Below, in pieces: positions 35,873 to 42,692 of a stretch of DNA of 48,551 nt (positions within the stretch are counted from its first letter, which is position 1; the number at the start of each line of letters is the position of its first letter). The notes beneath the pieces were generated by a model. The model saw only the letters and a list, made by a program, of their open reading frames with translations, was not told the DNA's origin and searched no databases. The position numbers and the translations under genes were made by a program. The stretch is from Chitinophagales bacterium (GTDB lineage: Bacteria > Bacteroidota > Bacteroidia > Chitinophagales > UBA2359), in assembly GCA_041392475.1 (NCBI GenBank), contig JAWKLZ010000005.1:1-48551 (forward strand), read 5' to 3'.

Positions 35873-36046
35873 ATGCTTAAAAAATTCGTATTCCTTTTAT
35901 TAGCCGCAAGTTTAACCTTTTCAGTAGGTTGCAATCGAAGTACCTGCCCCAAAATGGACCAAGGACAACTCGAAATGGGCAAAAAGAAGCACAAAACCAC
36001 ATCGGGTTTGTTGCCTCCTAAAGCCTACAAGAAAAAGAAAAAATAG
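35873..36046 (+). CDS. 57-residue lysine-rich lipoprotein
   Basis: A small gene, 58 codons with stop. Residues 1-19 form a lipoprotein signal ending in a lipobox S-V-G-C (C20). The mature 37 residues are basic: they contain C25, a G-K-K-K-H-K stretch, then S-G-L-L-P-P-K-A-Y and a C-terminal run of five Lys. Proteins of this build (short, lipidated, ending L-L-P-P-K and a Lys run) might pack against peptidoglycan or an anionic surface, but this is inference. It lies on the plus strand, ahead of the DUF4293 gene and behind a cluster of inverted repeats. The signal peptide and clean stop support a real gene. Confidence 0.72.
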   Translation: MLKKFVFLLLAASLTFSVGCNRSTCPKMDQGQLEMGKKKHKTTSGLLPPKAYKKKKK

Positions 36047-36130
36047 GGAACTCCTCTTTTTCTATTCGTTTAAGTTTGTAGTTTTGCAGCCAAGTAATTT
36101 TTGAATTTCAAATTGAAGAACAACACAAAC

Positions 36131-36535
36131 ATGATACAACGAATTCAATCCATATACCTTTTATTGTCTGTCATTTTCAGCATTGTCGCTATTGCTGCCC
36201 CTATTCCCTATGCGTTTAGTGGTGAAACTGCCATGGAATTCAACGACCAAATCGCCATGATCGTCCTTGCGGCTTTGATAGCGGTGGTTAGTTTGGCCAA
36301 TATCTTTTTGTTCAACAACCGCAAACGCCAAATGCTTATCTGCAATATTATCACAGGTTTGACCTTGGTAATGATTGGAGTAGCGGGCTATTTTTCGGTA
36401 GCACACGAAGCTGTTCCCGATGTTCCCTACTATGGCACTGCCCTTCCTGGTCTTGTATTGGTTGCCAACCTTTTGGCAAAACGAGGCATTCAGGCAGATG
36501 AAAATTTAGTTCGCTCGGCGGATAGATTGCGGTAA
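36131..36535 (+). CDS. DUF4293-family membrane protein
   Basis: A 134-residue inner-membrane protein with four hydrophobic helices (about 7-25, 40-60, 65-88 and 105-118). The opening M-I-Q-R-I-Q-S-I-Y-L-L-L is the hallmark of DUF4293, a family known only from Bacteroidota and of unknown function. The start chosen is the ATG at 36131; the longer reading adds ten residues without similarity. The gene follows the small lipoprotein gene by 84 bases. The C-terminus is charged and probably cytoplasmic (R-G-I-Q-A-D-E-N-L-V-R-S-A-D-R-L-R). Confidence 0.85.
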   Translation: MIQRIQSIYLLLSVIFSIVAIAAPIPYAFSGETAMEFNDQIAMIVLAALIAVVSLANIFLFNNRKRQMLICNIITGLTLVMIGVAGYFSVAHEAVPDVPYYGTALPGLVLVANLLAKRGIQADENLVRSADRLR

Positions 36536-36583
36536 AGCTGAAGATGGGATAAAAGATTTAACATGGGAGTCATATTGGAGTAG

Positions 36584-36591
36584 TATATTTG
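36584..36591 (+). promoter_or_regulatory. Bacteroidota-type -7 element (TATATTTG) before the glycerophosphodiesterase gene
   Basis: TATATTTG lies 29 bases before the start codon at 36620, with TTTA (36557-36560) 23 bases upstream as a weak -33. The extended word TAGTATATTTGT is the same as in the promoter before the lytic transglycosylase (46460). Confidence 0.55.
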
Positions 36592-36619
36592 TCACAATTC
36601 AATCACCAAATTAGCTCCC

Positions 36620-37519
36620 ATGAAAACGTTTATCCTTCTATTTTCTTTCTCCTTTGTCTTCCTGTTCACCGCCTGTACTCCCCGACCAAATCAAGCCAAA
36701 AAAATTGACCTTCAAGGACATAGAGGCGCACGAGGCTTGATGCCCGAAAATACAATTCCTGCTTTTATCAAGGCTTTGGATTTGGGAGTGAATACTTTGG
36801 AAATGGATGTGGTCATCACCAAAGACAAAAAAGTATTGCTTTCGCATGAGGCATTTATGTCGTCCGAAATTTGCTTGGATTCATTGGGGCAAGCTATTCC
36901 CGATTCTTTGGCGAAGTTCTTGAACATCTACGAAATGAATGCTGAAGAAGTTCAATCCTACGATTGCGGCAGCAAACCTTATGGGCGTTTTCCGCAGCAG
37001 CAAAAATTGAAGGTCAGCAAACCGCTTTTGAGTGCAGTTATTGACACCGTTGAAGCCTATATTGCAGCCAATAAACTCGCTCCCGTTTTTTACAACATCG
37101 AAACCAAATCTGTTCCCGATGGCGATGACCGTTTTCACCCAAAACCCGATGAATTTGTGCGATTGCTTTTGGAGGTCATTGACCAAAAAGGCATTGCAGA
37201 CCGTACGATTATTCAGTCTTTTGACCCTCGCACTTTGCAGGCTACCAAAGCTTTGAAGAAAGAGATGGTTGTAGCATTGTTGGTTTACAATGAGGATGGC
37301 TATGAGGCAAACATTCAGCGATTGGGTTTTTTGCCCGAAATTTACAGTTGTTATTTTCCTTTGGTGACGGACAGTTTGATGGATTATGCACGCCAACAAA
37401 AAATGAAGGTGATTCCGTGGACGGTCAATGATAGCCTCGAAATGAAACGATTGGTAGAAATGGGTGTGGACGGGATTATTACAGATTACCCTGACTTGGG
37501 GGTGAAGGTGTTGCGGTAA
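36620..37519 (+). CDS. Glycerophosphodiester phosphodiesterase, lipoprotein
   Basis: A 299-residue GDPD-family enzyme, which hydrolyses glycerophosphodiesters to glycerol-3-phosphate and an alcohol. It has a lipoprotein signal (1-18, lipobox F-T-A-C) and a TIM-barrel with the catalytic blocks Q-G-H-R-G-A-R-G (about 33-40), P-E-N-T and L-E-M-D-V-V. The late strand I-P-W-T-V-N and the end G-V-D-G-I-I-T-D-Y-P-D-L are typical. It should work in the periplasm or on the outer surface. Its gene has a good promoter element and converges on the BtuF-like gene with only 28 bases between the stops. Confidence 0.93.
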   Translation: MKTFILLFSFSFVFLFTACTPRPNQAKKIDLQGHRGARGLMPENTIPAFIKALDLGVNTLEMDVVITKDKKVLLSHEAFMSSEICLDSLGQAIPDSLAKFLNIYEMNAEEVQSYDCGSKPYGRFPQQQKLKVSKPLLSAVIDTVEAYIAANKLAPVFYNIETKSVPDGDDRFHPKPDEFVRLLLEVIDQKGIADRTIIQSFDPRTLQATKALKKEMVVALLVYNEDGYEANIQRLGFLPEIYSCYFPLVTDSLMDYARQQKMKVIPWTVNDSLEMKRLVEMGVDGIITDYPDLGVKVLR

Positions 37520-37547
37520 GAGAAAATTCAAAGTGCAAATTCAAAGA

Positions 37548-38348
37548 TTAAACGCTGCAAATCAGTTTTTTGAGATAAGGGGCGGCTTTCAACAAACGGC
37601 TGCCATACCACGAAAACAACTCACCATCTACCAAGCGAATTTGAGTATGCGGCAGTAAAGTCTGCAAGGCTGCAATATGTTTGGTTTTGAAGGGATAAGG
37701 CTCAGAAGAAAGCAAAAGCAATTCGGGAGATAGGTTTTGTAAATCTTTGTGAGTCAAGGTCGGATAGCGGCTTTGTGGCTTCAAAACATTCTCAAAACCA
37801 CAGATGGTCAACATTTCGTCAATAAAAGTTTCGCTGCCTACTGCCATAAACGGATTTTGCCAAATCAAATACAGCACTTTTTTACGCTCTTTTTGAAGTG
37901 AAAAACGTTGAAGGTCTGCAAAAGCGGCTTCAATTTGCTGCAATAAGCGTTTGCCTTCCTGCGCTTTTCCCACCAAAACCGACACCTTTTCTATCATCTG
38001 CAAAGCATCTGCAAAAGTCTGAATATCACTCATCCATACTGGAAAATGCTGCTGCAAAGCTTCAATTCCTTCTTTTGTATTTTCCTCTTTGTTGCCAATA
38101 ATCAGATCGGGTTTGAGGGCTTCAATGCGGTCTATGTGAAAATTTTTAGTGCCTCCTACCCTATTTTTGGACTGAAACCATTGTTGCGGATGCACACAAA
38201 ATTTGGTGATTCCAACTACTTTGTCTCCCAAACCCAAATCATACAATAGTTCGGTTTGAGATGGCACTAAAGACACAATGCGCTGAGGAGGAATTTGATG
38301 CAAACAGATTTGATTGCCCATTTGGTCTGTAAAAAGCGGTGTTGACAT
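37548..38348 (-). CDS. BtuF-like metal-chelate binding protein without signal peptide
   Basis: A 266-residue protein of the helical-backbone metal receptor family (periplasmic binding proteins for cobalamin, heme and siderophores). Landmarks are R-I-V-S-L-V-P-S-Q-T-E-L-L-Y-D-L-G (about 23-39), then K-P-D-L-I-I-G and the hinge helix between two lobes, with the late D-G-E-L-F-S-W-Y-G-S-R-L. The first residues (MSTPLFTDQMGNQ) are not a signal peptide and no ATG upstream offers one, so it appears cytoplasmic. Signal-less homologues occur in this phylum and their role is unclear. No ABC permease or ATPase for the same substrate is adjacent. The ligand cannot be told. Confidence 0.87.
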   Translation of the reverse strand: MSTPLFTDQMGNQICLHQIPPQRIVSLVPSQTELLYDLGLGDKVVGITKFCVHPQQWFQSKNRVGGTKNFHIDRIEALKPDLIIGNKEENTKEGIEALQQHFPVWMSDIQTFADALQMIEKVSVLVGKAQEGKRLLQQIEAAFADLQRFSLQKERKKVLYLIWQNPFMAVGSETFIDEMLTICGFENVLKPQSRYPTLTHKDLQNLSPELLLLSSEPYPFKTKHIAALQTLLPHTQIRLVDGELFSWYGSRLLKAAPYLKKLICSV

Positions 38349-38477
38349 CTGCTCGTTTGAAGTTTATAGAAGAAAGGACTCAAAAACAAGATACGCATTT
38401 CATTGTTAACCACAAGATGTAATTTTGCAACGCTTACAAACGGATTATTCAAAAAAACCGATAATCTCCATACAATC

Positions 38478-38981
38478 ATGCCTACTTCTAATATTTTGAC
38501 CCAAGAAGAACAAATTTTCGAAGCACTTTACGAGGTGAAAGATCCTGAAATTCCCGTTATTTCGGTGGTGGATCTGGGCATCATTCCCAAGGTGAGCATT
38601 GACGCAGAAGGCTGTGTGGTCATTACGATGACTCCGACTTTTACGGCTTGCCCTGCTACTCAGGTGATGCAAAACGAAATCATTGAAGCTGTTGAATCTC
38701 TTGATTTTGTGTCTAAGGTAATCGTGAAGGTAGATTTTACTACCCCGTGGACTTCGGACAATATTTCGGAAACGGGTCGCCAACAATTGAAGGAGTTTGG
38801 CTTGGCGCCTCCCAACAAACATCATGGTAAGTTGGATTTGGATATGATTTCGGATGTGCATTGTCCACATTGCGGCAGCGATCATACTTCTTTGAAGATT
38901 TTGTTTGGGGCTACGCTTTGTCGCTCCACTCATTTTTGTTACGACTGCAAACAGGCATTTGAGGCGTTTAAGCCTGTATGA
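38478..38981 (+). CDS. PaaD-like protein (MIP18 domain plus zinc-ribbon)
   Basis: A 167-residue protein. The N-terminal half is a MIP18/DUF59 domain (E-V-K-D-P-E-I-P-V-I-S-V-V-D-L-G-I), with C at about residue 55 in F-T-A-C-P-A-T. The C-terminal part has two Cys pairs, C-P-H-C and C-Y-D-C, that form a zinc ribbon as in PaaD/PaaJ of the phenylacetyl-CoA epoxidase operon. The remaining epoxidase genes are not in the window. The start chosen is the ATG at 38478, which removes 25 residues of the upstream reading. MIP18-type proteins help assemble iron-sulfur clusters, so an orphan copy could act in that way. The promoter is probably in the spacer shared with the divergent BtuF-like gene. Confidence 0.85.
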   Translation: MPTSNILTQEEQIFEALYEVKDPEIPVISVVDLGIIPKVSIDAEGCVVITMTPTFTACPATQVMQNEIIEAVESLDFVSKVIVKVDFTTPWTSDNISETGRQQLKEFGLAPPNKHHGKLDLDMISDVHCPHCGSDHTSLKILFGATLCRSTHFCYDCKQAFEAFKPV

Positions 38982-39022
38982 TCACAGATTTTGAAGATGC
39001 AAGTTTTAACCGTTTCCATTTT

Positions 39023-39103
39023 AAACCTTATAGGTTTTTCTTCTATAATTTCTGCGAACTATCAATGTTGTGTGTGTTCTAAAAAAATAAACCTATAAGG
39101 TTT
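39023..39103. repeat. Inverted repeat, 15-bp perfect arms with a 51-bp spacer
   Basis: AAACCTTATAGGTTT (39023-39037) is the exact reverse complement of AAACCTATAAGGTTT (39089-39103). Each arm is itself a near-palindrome (AAACCT and AGGTTT around TAT). It lies between the convergent PaaD-like and DUF4097-like genes. Confidence 0.75.
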
Positions 39104-39142
39104 TACCTCATAAATATTCTTTTGTCCTATACTTTTCATTCC

Positions 39143-40387
39143 TTACTTATTATACCCCAAATGCACCGATCCATTGCGGGTTTTGATACGCACTTCTGTT
39201 CCTTTTGTATCACCTTTTGAAGTCGAATAACTCTCTTTGGAGCTTGTCACCTTTCCGTCAATGTGCCTCATACCTTCCTCCGAAACACTATCTGCTTGAA
39301 TCTTGGCATTTTTTTCGGGAAAATAAAAATTATCTCCTTCCTTCAAACTCACATTGAAGTCGTAGCTGACAGAAGGATTGAAACCGAGCGAATAATCGGT
39401 ATAGTTGCCAAACAGGTTCACACTTTTGACTTGTGGCTCAATACGGCTGACATCTACGCTGCCATATTTGGAGGTGATGTCAATGGATTTGCTCAAATTT
39501 CGCACCCTCAAATCCGTTGAAACTTGTGAACCATTCACACTTTCAGCCGAACCAATGTACCATTCATCGTAATTTGCATCTACTTCCAAGTGTTCCACCT
39601 CCTCCAAATTAATGTTAGAAGAACGGCTTTCGACCTGCAAACTACCTGCGGATTCAATGACGGCATCTACAAAACTCAAATTCAAATTGCCCTGCCGTAT
39701 GTTTTCGATGTCCAACTTGCCATATTTTGCAGAAATGTTGCGGGCGTTCCAAATGTCCTTGGCGTGTAAATCACCGTGTTCAATGTCTGTCCGTAAAGCT
39801 CCTTTCACTGTTGGCAACAACACATCACCAAACCGATTTTCTATGGTTAGCTTCACTGACTCAGGAAGAAATACCTTGTAATCTACCGTCACATTTTGAG
39901 TATTCAATAGGCTATTAGTCAAGTCGGAGGTGCTGTCCCATAGGTCTTGAAAAAAACCGAGAATTCCGCTGCTACCTTTACCGCTTCCAATTTCGGTTCT
40001 GAAAATCATGAAATCCTCTGATTCAGTATTCATATCAATGTTGATGCGATCCATGATTCGCTCCACTTTGTCAAAGTTTTTTGCCTGTGCGCTAATACTC
40101 ACTTCAATATATAGGCTATCCTTGTTCCATGTGTCAATTTCAATTCGCCCATACTTGTTCGCAATTTCCACTGTTGCAGTGCTGGAAATTGCTACGGTTT
40201 CTTCAATGGTTTTGGAACGGTTTGTCCATTGCTGGTCGGCAGCCATTGCAGTATTGGTAGCGAAAAATGCCATTGCAGTGATGAGAATTGTGAGGATACA
40301 AGAAGCAGAGTGAAAGAAGTGAGGTAATCGTTTATTGAAACACTGAGTTTTATCTTTTTTAATAGCTAAAGTCGTGTTTTGATACAT
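39143..40387 (-). CDS. DUF4097-like surface protein (beta-helix adhesin fold suspected)
   Basis: A 414-residue exported protein. A hydrophobic segment (about 28-50, ending ...T-A-M-A-A) acts as a signal or anchor, and the rest consists of short beta-strand repeats with the style of DUF4097/putative adhesin proteins (V-E-I-A-N-K-Y-G-R-I-E-I-D-T-W, later S-A-K-Y-G-K-L-D-I-E-N and S-K-Y-G-S-V-D-V-S). The N-K-Y-G-x-I pattern recurs and probably marks coils of a right-handed beta-helix. The start chosen is the ATG at 40387; the upstream reading runs through a TCTCGCT repeat and overlaps the anti-sigma gene. It is the last gene of the sigma/anti-sigma unit and may be part of its regulon. Function unknown. 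Confidence 0.8.
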   Translation of the reverse strand: MYQNTTLAIKKDKTQCFNKRLPHFFHSASCILTILITAMAFFATNTAMAADQQWTNRSKTIEETVAISSTATVEIANKYGRIEIDTWNKDSLYIEVSISAQAKNFDKVERIMDRINIDMNTESEDFMIFRTEIGSGKGSSGILGFFQDLWDSTSDLTNSLLNTQNVTVDYKVFLPESVKLTIENRFGDVLLPTVKGALRTDIEHGDLHAKDIWNARNISAKYGKLDIENIRQGNLNLSFVDAVIESAGSLQVESRSSNINLEEVEHLEVDANYDEWYIGSAESVNGSQVSTDLRVRNLSKSIDITSKYGSVDVSRIEPQVKSVNLFGNYTDYSLGFNPSVSYDFNVSLKEGDNFYFPEKNAKIQADSVSEEGMRHIDGKVTSSKESYSTSKGDTKGTEVRIKTRNGSVHLGYNK

Positions 40388-40406
40388 AAACTTCCCCTGT
40401 CTTGCC

Positions 40407-40429
40407 TCTCGCTTCTCACTTCTCGCTTC
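40407..40429. repeat. 7-bp tandem repeat TCTCRCT, three copies
   Basis: TCTCGCT, TCTCACT and TCTCGCT run in order from 40407 and break off at 40429. It lies between the anti-sigma-like gene and the DUF4097-like gene and encodes S-E-K-R-E-A-R if read through, which argues for the later start of the latter. Confidence 0.6.
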
Positions 40430-40439
40430 CAAAGTCCAA

Positions 40440-41036
40440 TTATAAGAAAATGCTGTTTTCATTTTTGTCCTCCTTTTCTGGTTTTGTATCTGGTTCTTTG
40501 TGAATTTGCTTGAGCATTTTTTCCAAAATCTTTAGGCGCAACCTGTAGTTTTGAATCATTGCTTCAATGACTTTTTCTTTGTCCAAACTATTTCTTAATT
40601 CTTCCTTCAGTTCTTCATAATCTTTGTCTAATACTTCCATCTCTTCTATGAGTGATTGGTAATCAGATTCATTCAGTATTTCGGAGGTCTGCAAAGTGGT
40701 GAGCTTGGCTTCAATCAAGGCCATGTAATGACGCTCTACTTCAGCCAATTCGGGTGAAATATCGTGTAGCGCAATCACATTGCCTTTCAATCGTATGTCG
40801 CTGTTATTGTTTGATTGAAAAAAAAGCAACAGGGCTGCGCCCAATACCACGACAATCATTGCCGCCATTCTCAATACCAGTTTGAGTGGCACCATTTTAG
40901 GGATAGATTTTTCCTTGTCAGGCGGCAATTTATCTGCTATTCGTTCCCAAAGTGCTACATTCGGCTCTTTTGAGTCGAAGGCATCCCGATGCTGCTGGAC
41001 GAATATTTCTAATGGATCTTTCTTAAAATCGTTCAT
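40440..41036 (-). CDS. Anti-sigma factor-like membrane protein
   Basis: A 198-residue single-pass membrane protein. The N-terminal cytoplasmic part (1-50) has a short helical motif with L-E-I-F-V-Q-Q-H-R and L-W-E-R-I-A-D-K-L, as found in anti-sigma factors of Bacteroidota. The membrane helix is about 51-73. The periplasmic part is a highly charged coiled coil (about 90-180) with a disordered C-terminus. It follows the ECF sigma factor gene by 145 bases, which places it as the sigma inhibitor. No zinc-binding HxxxCxxC motif is present, so it is not a ZAS-type anti-sigma factor. Its partner in the periplasm may be a cargo or stress signal. Confidence 0.78.
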   Translation of the reverse strand: MNDFKKDPLEIFVQQHRDAFDSKEPNVALWERIADKLPPDKEKSIPKMVPLKLVLRMAAMIVVVLGAALLLFFQSNNNSDIRLKGNVIALHDISPELAEVERHYMALIEAKLTTLQTSEILNESDYQSLIEEMEVLDKDYEELKEELRNSLDKEKVIEAMIQNYRLRLKILEKMLKQIHKEPDTKPEKEDKNENSIFL

Positions 41037-41063
41037 GTCTGATTGCTCTATGGTTGTATGGCC

Positions 41064-41109
41064 GAATTGCTGAATTGCTGAATTGCTGAATTGCTGAATT
41101 GCTGAATTA
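41064..41109. repeat. 8-bp tandem repeat GAATTGCT, five full copies plus a partial one
   Basis: Five perfect copies run from 41064 to 41103 and a sixth begins GAATTA. It fills most of the gap between the ECF sigma gene (ends 41182) and the anti-sigma-like gene (starts 41036). Slippage here could change spacing in the shared transcript. Confidence 0.85.
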
Positions 41110-41181
41110 TGCTAAAAATTGCATCTCACCCATAAAAACTTATTTATATCTAATTGATTGTCCTTGTTAAATTTTCAAATT

Positions 41182-41763
41182 TTAATATCCATTCCCCATC
41201 CTCGATTGCTGCTTCAATAGTATATCCCGCACTTTCCTTTTGGCTCGGCTGTACTGCGACTTTGAGGTGGATTCGGTGATGTTCAATTCCTCCGCAATTT
41301 CTTGGTGACTGTATCCTTCAAACATAAACAAACTCATCACCACTCGATAGCCATCAGGAAGAGTTTCGATAGCTCGCTGAATATCCGATACGGTAAAAGA
41401 CGGAGCTTGTGGCTCATCAAAACCATTGTCATAATCACTGACAAAATTGTCTTTTTCAACTGTTTCGATATCCGTCACCATTAGTTTTTTCTTTTTGACC
41501 GCATTGAGCGATTTGTTGATGACAATGCGTTTGATCCATGCACCAATTGAAGCCTCTCCACGAAAGGAATTGATCTTGGTAAACACATCAATAAACGCAT
41601 CTTGCAACACATCTTCTGCATCTTCGGGCTTGCCCATAATCCGCAGGGTGATGTTGTACATCGCCATTGCATACAACTGATATAGTTGTTGTTGTGCTTG
41701 ACGATTACCTTTCTGGCAGCGTTCTACGATGTCTTTGTGAATGTTTTGGTATTGAAGTCGCAA
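41182..41763 (-). CDS. ECF RNA polymerase sigma factor
   Basis: A 193-residue ECF sigma factor. Region 2 is clear in Y-A-M-A-M-Y-N-I-T-L-R-I-M-G and E-D-A-E-D-V-L-Q-D-A-F-I-D-V-F, and region 4 in S-H-Q-E-I-A-E-E-L-N-I-T-E-S-T-S-K-S-Q-Y-S-R-A-K. The longer reading to 41916 would overlap the outer-membrane protein gene and does not look like a sigma N-terminus. No ATG fits, so the TTG at 41763, which begins R-L-Q-Y-Q-N-I-H-K-D-I-V, is chosen; it lies 23 bases after the stop of that gene and gives the usual ECF length. It should be held by the anti-sigma-like protein encoded downstream. Confidence 0.9.
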   Translation of the reverse strand: MRLQYQNIHKDIVERCQKGNRQAQQQLYQLYAMAMYNITLRIMGKPEDAEDVLQDAFIDVFTKINSFRGEASIGAWIKRIVINKSLNAVKKKKLMVTDIETVEKDNFVSDYDNGFDEPQAPSFTVSDIQRAIETLPDGYRVVMSLFMFEGYSHQEIAEELNITESTSKSQYSRAKRKVRDILLKQQSRMGNGY

Positions 41764-41786
41764 ACCGAATGGAGTTAGGGTTAATT

Positions 41787-42464
41787 TTAGAACCAGCCAA
41801 GTTTGAAGGTAATGTTTCCACTCACGCCGCTCATATCTGCATCTGTAGTGTTGGTGAATTCTGTATCTCCGATATACCGATACCCCAATCCAAAACCAAT
41901 TCGTGCAATTTTCCAAATATTGACCTCCAAATTCACACTCGGTTCAACCACCCAAAATACATCCGACTCCACTACATCGTGGTCATAGTCAAAACCTCGC
42001 TCATAAAAACGCTCATCCGTCACACCAACCCATCCGCCACCGAGTATAATCGGAAAAGACAAATGCACCAGTTTATTGGAGTGAACTACGGGTTCAACCA
42101 ACAAACCACCATAACCCATTTCATAAAAATATTCTCTCCCTGCAATGTCTATATAATTGGAATTCACATCTGTCACCAAACCATATCCAGCCAATCCTAT
42201 GTTGAGCGAATGATTCAACACCACTGCCAATTGTCCACCTGTCAACAAAGCCGTCTGACCATTCACATCTGCTATTTTGCTGCTCAATGCACCAAAACCA
42301 CCAAAGGCCGTTCCTCGTTTGAGGAGTGTTTCCATTTCGGGTTGAGTTTCTGTTTTTGATGTCATCACATCAGGCGTTTCCTCCATTGAGTCTTGCGCCA
42401 ATACATTGTAGGTCGTACTACTTAGCAATACTGCTAACAATAAAAGATTTATGATTGATTTCAT
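41787..42464 (-). CDS. Hypothetical outer-membrane or secreted beta protein
   Basis: A 225-residue exported protein of unknown function. A signal peptide (about 1-23, ...Y-N-V-L-A-Q) is followed by a charged stretch (24-50) and then by alternating Gly-rich strands (G-F-G-A-L-S-S-K-I, G-G-G-W-V-G-V, I-G-F-G-L-G-Y-R-Y) and a C-terminus in W-F, the usual end of an outer-membrane barrel. It is the first gene of a unit with the ECF sigma factor, whose chosen start lies 23 bases after its stop. Sigma factors of this phylum are often cotranscribed with the surface protein they report on, so it may be the input or the main target. No known family was recognised. Confidence 0.72.
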   Translation of the reverse strand: MKSIINLLLLAVLLSSTTYNVLAQDSMEETPDVMTSKTETQPEMETLLKRGTAFGGFGALSSKIADVNGQTALLTGGQLAVVLNHSLNIGLAGYGLVTDVNSNYIDIAGREYFYEMGYGGLLVEPVVHSNKLVHLSFPIILGGGWVGVTDERFYERGFDYDHDVVESDVFWVVEPSVNLEVNIWKIARIGFGLGYRYIGDTEFTNTTDADMSGVSGNITFKLGWF

Positions 42465-42660
42465 TTTAGGTTGTTTTTAAAATAGAGGGGAAAATTTAGA
42501 TTTATATATTTTTTAGACTTTGGACGAAAGAGCAAAGATGCAAAAAATAAGAAGCAAGGATTTAATTGATTGATAACCAATTATTTGCACTCAATCACAT
42601 CAAGGCTTTGAAACTTTGAATATCAATGTTTTATATATAAAATATTACTTCCTGCTTCTT

Positions 42661-42673
42661 TCGTCCAACGTTT
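42661..42673. repeat. 13-bp word shared with 7570-7582
   Basis: TCGTCCAACGTTT repeats the word at the end of gldA and is followed by GTCCGCCGTTAGTCGTTCAA. It lies downstream of the DUF2807 gene in a spacer full of such words. Confidence 0.45.
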
Positions 42674-42692
42674 AGCGTCCGCCGTTAGTCGT

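Noticed and set aside
36881..37531. Minus-strand ORF opposite the glycerophosphodiesterase gene
   Set aside because: It is antisense to a well-supported enzyme and has no family features.
40388..40462. Upstream extension of the DUF4097-like protein
   Set aside because: It runs through a 7-bp tandem repeat and overlaps the anti-sigma-like gene; the ATG at 40387 is a better start.
41064..41109. CRISPR-like array from regular repeats
   Set aside because: Units are 8 bp without spacers, so this is a simple tandem repeat; no cas gene is present.
41764..41916. N-terminal extension of the ECF sigma factor
   Set aside because: It overlaps the outer-membrane protein gene and does not resemble a sigma region.
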